Assembly: GCF_009496005.1 (NCBI RefSeq)
Contig: NZ_WIBF01000001.1
Location: forward strand, 496,001-560,000
DNA from: Tritonibacter litoralis
GTDB lineage: Bacteria > Pseudomonadota > Alphaproteobacteria > Rhodobacterales > Rhodobacteraceae
Reading direction: 5' to 3'
DNA length: 64,000 nucleotides
A program made the translations under genes and the position numbers. Under the pieces are notes generated by a model, which was not told where the DNA came from, did no database searches, and saw nothing but the letters and a program-made list of their open reading frames with translations. This document shows, piece after piece, positions 33,490 to 40,710 of this stretch (positions within the stretch are counted from its first letter, which is position 1; the number at the start of each line of letters is the position of its first letter).

Positions 33490-33684
33490 ATGTCTGTTTT
33501 CGAAATCACCACCGCCTCCCCTGCATTGGGACAACGCATTCGGTCGCTGATTCCACAAGCTGTGACCGTCGCAGGTCTGGCTGTTCTGGCGGCTGTTGCA
33601 CTGCAAAATCCGCCCAGCCCGTCTGAGACCCAAGTCAAACTGGACTGGCACGGAAATTCCGCCTCGGTCTCAGCCGTGCGTTAA
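33490..33684 (+). CDS. Small predicted single-pass membrane protein
   Basis: A 64-residue protein beginning MSVFEITTASPALGQRIRSL, with one hydrophobic segment (about residues 26-43, AVTVAGLAVLAAVALQ) and a short polar tail ending [13 protein letters not shown] lies 8 bases before the ATG. Its stop overlaps the purN stop on the other strand by four bases. No family recognised; translation is plausible from the ribosome site and clean reading frame. Confidence 0.55.
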   Translation: MSVFEITTASPALGQRIRSLIPQAVTVAGLAVLAAVALQNPPSPSETQVKLDWHGNSASVSAVR

Positions 33685-34280
33685 GGCAGCAGAACCGGTG
33701 TTTTGTCGCCCGCAGCAAAACGGCGCAGAACGGCTGGATAGAGTTTGTGCTCCTGTACCAACACGCGCGCCGCCAGATCATCGGGCGTGTCGCCGGTCTG
33801 AACCGGAACCCGCGCCTGACCCAAGATGGGGCCATCGTCCAGCAACGGAGTCACCTCGTGCACAGTGCAGCCATGTTCGCTGTCACCGGCCTCCAGTGCG
33901 CGGGCATGGGTGTGCAACCCTTTATACTTCGGCAAAAGCGAGGGGTGGATGTTCAACATCCGCCCTTCGAATTGGCCGACAAAATCAGCCGTCAGAACCC
34001 GCATAAACCCGGCCAGACACACAATGTCAGCACCGGAATCAATGATAGGCTTTATCAGCTCTGCCTCAAAAGCTGCGCGGTCGTCTTTGAACGGGCGGTG
34101 ATCGACAGAGGCCGTCGCGATCCCCATTGCCGCCGCCTTGGCAAGTCCACCCGCATCCGCGCTGTTGGCCAGCACCAGACAGGGGCGCGCCGGGTGATCG
34201 CCGACCATGCTTTCCACCAGCGACACCATATTGGAGCCGCTGCCAGAAACCAGAATGGCAACTTTCTTGTGGTCGCTCAC
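33681..34280 (-). CDS. purN: Phosphoribosylglycinamide formyltransferase
   Basis: The folate-dependent GAR transformylase of purine synthesis, 199 residues. Motifs: [18 protein letters not shown] at the N-terminus, [10 protein letters not shown]-type sequence ([17 protein letters not shown]) and the active-site stretch [20 protein letters not shown], with the later [15 protein letters not shown]. Its ATG overlaps the purM stop by four bases, so purM and purN are translationally coupled. Confidence 0.96.
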   Translation of the reverse strand: MSDHKKVAILVSGSGSNMVSLVESMVGDHPARPCLVLANSADAGGLAKAAAMGIATASVDHRPFKDDRAAFEAELIKPIIDSGADIVCLAGFMRVLTADFVGQFEGRMLNIHPSLLPKYKGLHTHARALEAGDSEHGCTVHEVTPLLDDGPILGQARVPVQTGDTPDDLAARVLVQEHKLYPAVLRRFAAGDKTPVLLP

Positions 34281-35323
34281 AGCAGGGAGCCTGTGTAGCG
34301 GATGCCTGCGCCTTCGGTCACTGTGCCGATGCGGGTCACAGTTTCGCCCTCACCTTGCAACACCTCAACCAGCGCATCGACGCGGTCTGCGGCAACAGAC
34401 AGGATCATGCCCTGACCACAGTTAAAGGTTTTCAGCATTTCCGACTCGTCGATGCCGCCGGTTTTGGCCATCCATTTAAACACCGCAGGCAGCTCCCAGC
34501 TGCCGAGATCAATGTCTGCGCCCAAGTCTTCGGGCAGAACACGCGGCAGGTTTTCGGTCAGACCACCGCCTGTGATATGGGCCAGCGCGTGAACGCCCCC
34601 GGCCCGCACCGCCGCCAGACATTGTTTGACGTACAAACGTGTGGGCGTCAGCAGAACTTCACCTACGGTGCCGTCCCCAAACGGACATGCGTCATCCCAG
34701 GTGAGGCCCGAGACCTCCACCAGTTTACGCACCAGCGAATAGCCGTTGGAATGCACCCCATCTGAGGCCAGCGCCAGCAGAACGTCACCGGCCTGAACGC
34801 CCGCAGGCAATGCGGTGCCACGTTCCATGGCCCCGACCGAGAATCCGGCAAGGTCGAAATCACCCTCAGGATACATGCCCGGCATCTCAGCCGTCTCTCC
34901 ACCGATCAACGCGCAATTGGAGCGCACGCAGCCCTCGGCAATGCCCTCGATGATCCGCGCAGCGGTTTCTGTTTCCAGCTTGCCGGTGGCAAAATAGTCG
35001 AGGAAGAACAGCGGCTCCGCCCCCTGACACACCAAGTCGTTCACACACATGGCAACCAGATCGATGCCAACGCCGTCAACCACACCGGTGTCGATTGCGA
35101 TCCGCAGCTTGGTGCCTACGCCATCGGTGGCGGCCACCAGAACCGGATCTGTGTAGCCTGCGTCTTTCAGATCAAACAGCGCACCAAAACCACCCAGACC
35201 GCTCATAACACCGGAACGGTTGGTGCGTTTGGCTGCCGGTTTGATCCGGTCCACCAGGGCATTGCCCGCATCAATATCCACGCCTGCGTCTGCGTATGTG
35301 AGGCCGTTCTTGCCGCTGGTCAT
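34277..35323 (-). CDS. purM: Phosphoribosylformylglycinamidine cyclo-ligase
   Basis: AIR synthetase of purine synthesis, 348 residues. [20 protein letters not shown] and [19 protein letters not shown] are standard N-terminal PurM sequence, and [20 protein letters not shown] is the glycine-rich active-site segment. The start MTSGKNGL at 35323 is preceded by AAAGGAG. The frame remains open for 52 codons upstream, but that part is non-conserved. It overlaps purN by four bases. The 5' flank contains a hairpin (35401-35426), possibly leader RNA. Confidence 0.96.
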   Translation of the reverse strand: MTSGKNGLTYADAGVDIDAGNALVDRIKPAAKRTNRSGVMSGLGGFGALFDLKDAGYTDPVLVAATDGVGTKLRIAIDTGVVDGVGIDLVAMCVNDLVCQGAEPLFFLDYFATGKLETETAARIIEGIAEGCVRSNCALIGGETAEMPGMYPEGDFDLAGFSVGAMERGTALPAGVQAGDVLLALASDGVHSNGYSLVRKLVEVSGLTWDDACPFGDGTVGEVLLTPTRLYVKQCLAAVRAGGVHALAHITGGGLTENLPRVLPEDLGADIDLGSWELPAVFKWMAKTGGIDESEMLKTFNCGQGMILSVAADRVDALVEVLQGEGETVTRIGTVTEGAGIRYTGSLL

Positions 35324-35436
35324 CTTTTGGCTCCTTTGCACTGGATGCGCTGCCTTTAACGCAAGCCGTGGCCAAAGGGAACACGCGATTGCGCCCATTT
35401 GCCCCTGTGTTTCGCTCCCAGGGGCCAGTAAACGAA

Positions 35437-35468
35437 AATGCCCTGCCCGCATACGCGGACAGGGCGAG
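35437..35468 (-). terminator. Terminator of the metallo-hydrolase gene
   Basis: An eleven-base stem (35440-35450 with 35455-35465, one G-U) with a four-base loop. Read on the minus strand it is followed by ATTTTCGTTT. It lies 24 bases after the stop codon. Confidence 0.78.
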
Positions 35469-35491
35469 TTTTTACGCATGTGTTTTTGTTT

Positions 35492-36460
35492 TTAGACCGC
35501 GAACTGCCAAGGAGCCGCAACGAAACCATAGGCTTCACCTTTGCGGATAACTTTACCCAGACCTGGGAATTCAATGTGGGCACCGGTGACCAGCATTTTG
35601 TCTGCGGACGCGCGGTCCAGCATCTTTTTGCGGGTTTCAACGGTCAGCGCCGGATCGGTGTCAAATGCAACGGTCCACTCAGGCAGAGCAAACTGCAGAC
35701 CGGTCAGGTGGATCACATCACCCCACAGCAGCAGGGACTCGGTGCCACCGTCCAGCATGTAGCCAGAGTGACCAGGTGTGTGACCTGGCAGCGGCAAAGA
35801 GGTGAAGCCAGCGGCAACTTCAACTTCGCCGTCGAACTTCTTCAGACGGTTTGCATAAGGCGACGTGGTGTTGCGCGCCATTTCAAAGAACGGGCGGTTG
35901 CCTTCGGGAACAGATGCCATGATCGCGTCATCGTACCAGAAGCCATATTCTGTTGCAGAGACAACCAGCTCAGCGTTCGGGAAGACCGCGTTGCCGTCTG
36001 CGTCCACCAGGCCACCCGTGTGGTCGGGGTGCATGTGGGTCAACAGGATGGTCGAGATCTGCTCAGGCTTCACACCGGTTGCCGCCAGCGATGCCGCCAG
36101 GTTACCCAGGGTCGGGCCAAACAGGCCGGCTGCGCCTGCGTCCAGCAGGGTGTATTTGCCTGCTTTTTCGATCAGGTAGCCGCTGACCGGGATCGGCATA
36201 CCTTGCTCGCCAAAACCAAACAGGGTGTCGGCCAGAACTTCGTCCGCTTTTGCTTGGTCAAAAGGAGAGATGATCTGGGATGCGATGGCGATGTGGCCAT
36301 CCAGCAGCGCGGTCACAGTGGCGTCGCCCACGGTGAAAGAATGGGTCACACCGGTTTTGGCGGGTGCTGTTTCGGCGTGTGCAACGCGGGTCAGACCGCT
36401 GGTTGCAACGACAGGCGCTGCGAGAGTCGCGCCCAGAATCTGTCTGCGATTGATAGCCAT
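35492..36460 (-). CDS. Exported metallo-beta-lactamase-fold hydrolase
   Basis: A 322-residue MBL-fold enzyme with a Tat-like signal (NRRQILGATLAAPVVATSG, cleavage near AHA-ET). The metal site is THMHPDHTGG (His142, His144, Asp146, His147), with later PLPGHTPGHSGYML, LWGDVIH and GAHIEFPG. The overall pattern resembles the methyl-parathion-hydrolase/lactonase branch. The substrate is unknown: an ester, lactone or phosphotriester is plausible. It is divergent from a LysR regulator gene that has a clear LysR box, so induction by a small molecule is likely. Confidence 0.87.
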   Translation of the reverse strand: MAINRRQILGATLAAPVVATSGLTRVAHAETAPAKTGVTHSFTVGDATVTALLDGHIAIASQIISPFDQAKADEVLADTLFGFGEQGMPIPVSGYLIEKAGKYTLLDAGAAGLFGPTLGNLAASLAATGVKPEQISTILLTHMHPDHTGGLVDADGNAVFPNAELVVSATEYGFWYDDAIMASVPEGNRPFFEMARNTTSPYANRLKKFDGEVEVAAGFTSLPLPGHTPGHSGYMLDGGTESLLLWGDVIHLTGLQFALPEWTVAFDTDPALTVETRKKMLDRASADKMLVTGAHIEFPGLGKVIRKGEAYGFVAAPWQFAV

Positions 36461-36557
36461 GAAAGTGTCTCCAATAAGATTTGCGGTGTAATTTCCGCTG
36501 CACTTGCAAACTAGAGGCTAGTATTTTTTTCAGGTAGCCCCATATAGCTGATGACCC

Positions 36558-36578
36558 CCTATTAGAACTGCTTATAGG
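36558..36578. promoter_or_regulatory. LysR-type regulator box (T-N11-A)
   Basis: CCTAT, eleven bases, then ATAGG: a perfect five-base inverted repeat with the T-N11-A spacing of LysR sites. It lies in the divergent region between the metallo-hydrolase and lysR genes, ending 9 bases before the lysR ATG, which suggests autoregulation. A direct repeat AGGTAGCCC occurs at 36532-36540 and 36576-36584; the second copy overlaps this box. Confidence 0.65.
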
Positions 36579-36586
36579 TAGCCCGC

Positions 36587-37522
36587 ATGGACCGTCTTGG
36601 ATTGCTGAAAACACTGATTACCGCTTTGGATGAGGGCAGCCTCAGCCGGGCAGCCCAGCGCCAGGGCATCTCACAATCTGCAGTCAGCCAGCAGATCCGC
36701 CAGTTGGAACAGAGCCTGGGCCACCAATTGTTGCTCCGAACCGCCTCGGGTGTCCATGCCACACGTGCGGGTGCGACAACAGCGCAACATGCCCGCCAAT
36801 TGCTGATGGGATATGAGGCGCTCGAAGCCGATCTTGAAGCGCAATCCGATCGCTTGTCCGGCACCTATCGCATCAGCGTTGGCACGGTTCTGGGACGTAC
36901 AATTTTTGGCCCCTTGCTGTTGGAGCTGATGCAAGAGTTTCCCGGCCTTGATATCGTCATGGGGTCAGATGACCGCTATGTGGATGTGGTCCGCGAAGGC
37001 TATGATCTGGCCATACGTGCGGGCAGCATGGGCGACGGCACCGGATTTGGCCGCAAGATCGCGCAACTGGAAACCGTTTTGGTTGCCAAGCCCGACTATC
37101 TGAACACACATGGTCGCCCGACCACTGCGGCCGAGCTAAACCGCCTGAAATTCATTCGCTACAACCTTGAAAACGAAAGCGAATTCATCAGACTCAAAAC
37201 CAACAACCTATGGTCGGACACGCCGGTGAATGTGGGATTCACGGCCAGTGATCCGCAGCTCATCCTGCAAGCATTGGAGGGCGGCATGGGTTTTGCCAGG
37301 ATCGTGCGGTTCCTGGTGGAAGATCGGCTTGCGGATGGTTCGCTGGAACTGGTTCTGCCAGAGGCGGAGCTGGAGCAAAAAGAGGTCTTTGCGGTCTACC
37401 CCTCCCGCAAAGGGTTCGACAAATGCCAACAGGCAATCATTGACCGCTTTCTCGCCATCGTCGCTGAACGCAGCAGCAACGCTCAGACCCCGGTAAAACG
37501 TCTCGAGCTAATCACCGCTTGA
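36587..37522 (+). CDS. LysR-family transcriptional regulator
   Basis: A 311-residue regulator. The N-terminal winged HTH spans about residues 1-60 (LITALDEGSLSRAAQRQGIS, QSAVSQQIRQLEQSLGHQLL). The periplasmic-binding-protein-like effector domain starts near 90 (TYRISVGTVLGRTIFGPLLL) and has QALEGGMGFARIVRFLVEDR near the end. This matches the CrgA/PecT-type LysR subgroup. It is divergent from the exported metallo-hydrolase and probably controls it and itself through the box at 36558-36578. Confidence 0.93.
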   Translation: MDRLGLLKTLITALDEGSLSRAAQRQGISQSAVSQQIRQLEQSLGHQLLLRTASGVHATRAGATTAQHARQLLMGYEALEADLEAQSDRLSGTYRISVGTVLGRTIFGPLLLELMQEFPGLDIVMGSDDRYVDVVREGYDLAIRAGSMGDGTGFGRKIAQLETVLVAKPDYLNTHGRPTTAAELNRLKFIRYNLENESEFIRLKTNNLWSDTPVNVGFTASDPQLILQALEGGMGFARIVRFLVEDRLADGSLELVLPEAELEQKEVFAVYPSRKGFDKCQQAIIDRFLAIVAERSSNAQTPVKRLELITA

Positions 37523-37559
37523 CCTCCCCCGTCGCTTTGCCTAACCACAGGGCCATGGC

Positions 37560-37635
37560 GGGCCTGTAGCTCAACGGTTAGAGCAGAGCGCTCATAACGC
37601 TTTGGTTGCAGGTTCGAATCCTGCCGGGCCTACCA
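37560..37635 (+). tRNA. tRNA with CAT anticodon (tRNA-Ile2 or elongator tRNA-Met)
   Basis: The cloverleaf is complete: acceptor GGGCCTG with CGGGCCT (one G1-U72 wobble), D arm GCTC/GAGC, anticodon stem GAGCG/CGCTT with loop CTCATAA, T arm GCAGG-TTCGAAT-CCTGC, encoded CCA. The anticodon is CAT. The C4-G69 and C5-G68 pairs match recognition features of E. coli tRNA-Ile2 (lysidine-modified by TilS), which favours Ile over Met. It is not an initiator, which would lack a 1-72 pair. Confidence 0.93.
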
Positions 37636-37807
37636 TTTCTCCTGTCTGTCTTCTTGTGCGGCCAATACACTGCATCCAATACACGCCCAAATTTTTGTTG
37701 GCCAAGACAACACACCATAAGGCTGTTTTTAAGAGTCTTAGTTTACTTTTCTTACAGCCAAAAGATCGGCATCTTGTTTAGAAATCAGCGCCTCAGGGAG
37801 CGTGATC

Positions 37808-38050
37808 ATGCCCATTGCGATTGTTATGCTGCCAGATCACCCCGTTCCGGCCATTTTGCACGAAGACAGCGACATTGATTTGGCAAACCGCGTTGGGCAT
37901 TTGTCTGCGGCACCCCAACCCCTGCGTGAAGACGCCGCCCGGCTGTGGTTGCTGAGCTTGCCCGCACCATCCGGTTGGTTCAACAGCATCGGGGATGCAC
38001 GAACCCATATCGAAGACTGGGTGAACGCACAGCATGAAGACGGCTCCTGA
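37808..38050 (+). CDS. Hypothetical protein
   Basis: An 80-residue protein starting MPIAIVMLPDHPVPAILHED, with acidic and leucine-rich stretches (REDAARLWLLSLPAPSGWFN) and no signal peptide or membrane helix. AGGGAG lies 7 bases before the ATG at 37808. I do not recognise the family. It lies after the CAT tRNA and converges on the EnvZ-like kinase gene with a 15-base gap. Confidence 0.5.
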   Translation: MPIAIVMLPDHPVPAILHEDSDIDLANRVGHLSAAPQPLREDAARLWLLSLPAPSGWFNSIGDARTHIEDWVNAQHEDGS

Positions 38051-38065
38051 ACATACCACGCAGCA

Positions 38066-39385
38066 CTACCGCCCAATGACCAAATCGGCTTGCAAGCCAC
38101 CCAGAGACTCGCTGGTGCCCAAGCGCAGCACGCCGCCATGGGCCCGTGCGACATCGGCCACAATGGCAAGCCCCAATCCAACACCGCTGCCCTTGTTCTG
38201 ATTGCGTGACGGGTCCAACCGCGTAAACGGCCGCACGGCCTCGTTCCATTGCGATTGAGGAATGCCGGGCCCGTCATCTTCGACCCGAATCCGCAGGCTG
38301 TGGTCGGTCACCATGACGGACACGCGCGCCCGCGAGCCATATCGCACCGCGTTGGAAATAAGGTTTTCAATCGCGCGCCGCATGCCACCGGATTTGAGCG
38401 TGACAAGGCCCGACCCCACCATATCCCCCAGCATCACATCCTTGCCCTGGCGTTGCCAGTCGCCGACGATGGTTTCGGCCAAAGCATGCGCATCCACGTC
38501 TTCGGACGCGCTGGTGGCCACGCCGCGCGAAAAATCAAGGAAAGCATCCAACAAGGCCTGCATCTCATCGACATCGCGCAACATCGGTTCCGCGTCGTCC
38601 TCGTCCAGCATCGCAAGGCCAAGGCGCAAGCGCGTCAACGGGGTGCGCAGATCATGGCTGACCCCCGACAGGATCAAAGTGCGCTGTTCAATCTGACGTT
38701 CAATCCGCGCCCGCATGTTCACAAAAGCCGTGCCGGCCGCTTTGACTTCGGACGCGCCACGCGGCTGGTAGGGCACGCTCCGTCCCCGCCCAAACGCCAA
38801 GGCGGCTTCAGCCAGCTTTTTGATCGGACGCAGCTGATTGCGCATGTAAACAAATGAGATCACAGTCATCAGGAAACTGAACGCAACCAAGGTCAAAATC
38901 AGCTGATGTGGTGCGGCGGCGGTTACCCGTCTTTGATCGAACACCAATTTCATCGGACCCAAATGAGTGCCGATAACAATGGCTGCGATCTCGCTGTTGG
39001 GCATTTGAACGGCAAGCACTTGCGGTAAGTTGCTACGCAGAGTGTCGCGCACAACACGGCCAGAGAACTCTGTCCAATGCAGAATGTCGCGTTCAGCTGG
39101 TGCATCTGTTGGTAAGAAGCGCACATTAATTCGCAGCGGCTCCACATAGGGTTTCAGGGCTTGCAAAGCCTCTTCCTGACTATCGGCGCGGGCGACGACA
39201 TCTTCCAAAAGGTCGATTTCCCGCATGATCGTATAGGTCATCTGCCCTGTGACATCGGTCAAATCCCGCCGCACAAAAGATGTGGACACCACAAGCTGCA
39301 ACACAACCACCGGAAGCAGAAGGATCAACGCCGCACGACCATAAAGGCTGCGCGGGACATAATTCTTGAGCCCATTGCGTGCCAT
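38066..39385 (-). CDS. EnvZ-like sensor histidine kinase (no adjacent regulator)
   Basis: A 439-residue kinase. Two membrane segments (about 16-36 and 160-181) flank a periplasmic domain of about 120 residues. A HAMP linker follows, then the H box LSGVSHDLRTPLTRLRLGL (His244) and the ATPase motifs NLISNAVRYG, VEDDGPGIP and GSGVGLGLAIVADV. The arrangement matches the EnvZ/osmosensor group. No response regulator is adjacent, so the partner is elsewhere. AAAGGGA supports the ATG at 39385; an alternative ATG lies at 39403. Confidence 0.9.
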   Translation of the reverse strand: MARNGLKNYVPRSLYGRAALILLLPVVVLQLVVSTSFVRRDLTDVTGQMTYTIMREIDLLEDVVARADSQEEALQALKPYVEPLRINVRFLPTDAPAERDILHWTEFSGRVVRDTLRSNLPQVLAVQMPNSEIAAIVIGTHLGPMKLVFDQRRVTAAAPHQLILTLVAFSFLMTVISFVYMRNQLRPIKKLAEAALAFGRGRSVPYQPRGASEVKAAGTAFVNMRARIERQIEQRTLILSGVSHDLRTPLTRLRLGLAMLDEDDAEPMLRDVDEMQALLDAFLDFSRGVATSASEDVDAHALAETIVGDWQRQGKDVMLGDMVGSGLVTLKSGGMRRAIENLISNAVRYGSRARVSVMVTDHSLRIRVEDDGPGIPQSQWNEAVRPFTRLDPSRNQNKGSGVGLGLAIVADVARAHGGVLRLGTSESLGGLQADLVIGR

Positions 39386-39448
39386 AAAGTATCCCTTTGT
39401 CATACTGCTCGGATCGGGGTTCTTTGCGCCTCTAACATAGTTAGCGCC

Positions 39449-40411
39449 ATGGACAAAAGAAATGGCCGCAGTTTCAAGGAGACAACCGCGTTGGATTTGA
39501 TCGAGACCTTCGAGTATCCGCCCGTTTACGGGCACGCCGTTCCGCTCACCCCTTTGGTGCGCTTGCTCCTGTGCCCCAATCCCTCCCCCATGACTTTTCA
39601 TGGTACCAACACCTATGTTGTTGGCACCCAGGATTTGGCAATTATTGATCCAGGCCCCGAGGACGCCAATCATCTGAGCGCGATTTTGTCATCGTTGATG
39701 CCGGGTCAAAAAATCACTCATATTATCGTCACTCACAGCCACAAAGATCACAGCCCGCTGGCTAAAGAGCTAAGCGCAAGGACACGGGCCCCGATCTACG
39801 CCTTTGGTGACGCTACTTCTGGCCGTAGCCCGGTTATGAAACATCTGGCGCAAAATGGCCTTGCAGGCGGAGGCGAAGGCATCGACCACGGGTTTCAACC
39901 AGATCATGTGGTGGCAGATGGCGATTGTATCGCTGGCAGTGACTGGAGTTTGGATGTCCTTCACACCCCTGGCCATCTGGGCAACCACATTAGCCTCGCC
40001 TTGGGCTCGTTGTGCTTCACTGGCGATCATGTGATGGGCTGGTCCAGTTCGCTGGTGTCGCCGCCTGATGGCGATTTGACGGATTTCATGGCGTCTTGTG
40101 CGCTGTTGTTGAACCGGACCTGGGACGCGTTTCTACCAGGCCACGGTGCACCCGTTTTATCCCCTAATACCCGCCTACAAGAGCTTGTCGCGCACCGTCG
40201 CGCCCGGGAGGCCGCGATATTGGACCAGCTTGCCCTTGGCGCTGCAACTGTAGCGGAACTCACTGCTGCAATTTACGTCGAAACCCCAACCCATCTTCTG
40301 CCCGCGGCAGAGCGCAATGTTTTCGCCCATCTCATTGACTTGCATCAGCAAAAGCAGGTTCGCAGCACAAGTGAACTGTCCTCAGAAAGCCGTTTTGAAC
40401 GCCGAGAGTAA
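39449..40411 (+). CDS. MBL-fold hydrolase (LACTB2/RNase Z-like group)
   Basis: A 320-residue cytoplasmic metallo-beta-lactamase-fold protein with metal motif VTHSHKDHS (His96, His98, Asp100, His101), HTPGHLGNHISLAL and FTGDHVMGW, plus a C-terminal winged-helix-like tail (TVAELTAAIYVETPTHLLPA). This matches the LACTB2-like family, whose human member is an endoribonuclease. The bacterial substrate is unknown. ATG at 39449 is chosen because upstream codons overlap the divergent kinase gene and are not conserved in style. Confidence 0.87.
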   Translation: MDKRNGRSFKETTALDLIETFEYPPVYGHAVPLTPLVRLLLCPNPSPMTFHGTNTYVVGTQDLAIIDPGPEDANHLSAILSSLMPGQKITHIIVTHSHKDHSPLAKELSARTRAPIYAFGDATSGRSPVMKHLAQNGLAGGGEGIDHGFQPDHVVADGDCIAGSDWSLDVLHTPGHLGNHISLALGSLCFTGDHVMGWSSSLVSPPDGDLTDFMASCALLLNRTWDAFLPGHGAPVLSPNTRLQELVAHRRAREAAILDQLALGAATVAELTAAIYVETPTHLLPAAERNVFAHLIDLHQQKQVRSTSELSSESRFERRE

Positions 40412-40489
40412 TTTTTCTCAAAATTTTCACATTTTTCGCAAGAACCCTCTGGACGCCCTGTTCCAGCATGGGTATACGGCACGGACCGT

Positions 40490-40564
40490 TCCGGCGTAGC
40501 TCAGCGGTAGAGCAGTTGACTGTTAATCAATTGGTCGTAGGTTCGATCCCTACCGCCGGAGCCA
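40490..40564 (+). tRNA. tRNA-Asn (GTT)
   Basis: Acceptor TCCGGCG with CGCCGGA (seven pairs), D arm GCTC/GAGC, anticodon loop CTGTTAA giving anticodon GTT, T arm GTAGG-TTCGATC-CCTAC, discriminator G and encoded CCA. A strong terminator follows directly. Confidence 0.97.
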
Positions 40565-40565
40565 T

Positions 40566-40610
40566 AATAAGCCCTTAAGTCTCAATGACTTGAGGGCTTA
40601 TTTGTTTTTT
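40566..40610 (+). terminator. Rho-independent terminator of tRNA-Asn
   Basis: A fourteen-base stem (TAAGCCCTTAAGTC with GACTTGAGGGCTTA, one G-T), a five-base loop and a T run, ending 46 bases after the tRNA. Confidence 0.93.
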
Positions 40611-40710
40611 ACATTATCTTTCGTTGGCTAAGCTGCACGTCGGGATGCATTAAAATGGCCGTGGCCAAACATCGGAGACGCCGAAGCCACACACGCGCAA
40701 AAGCGCGCGA

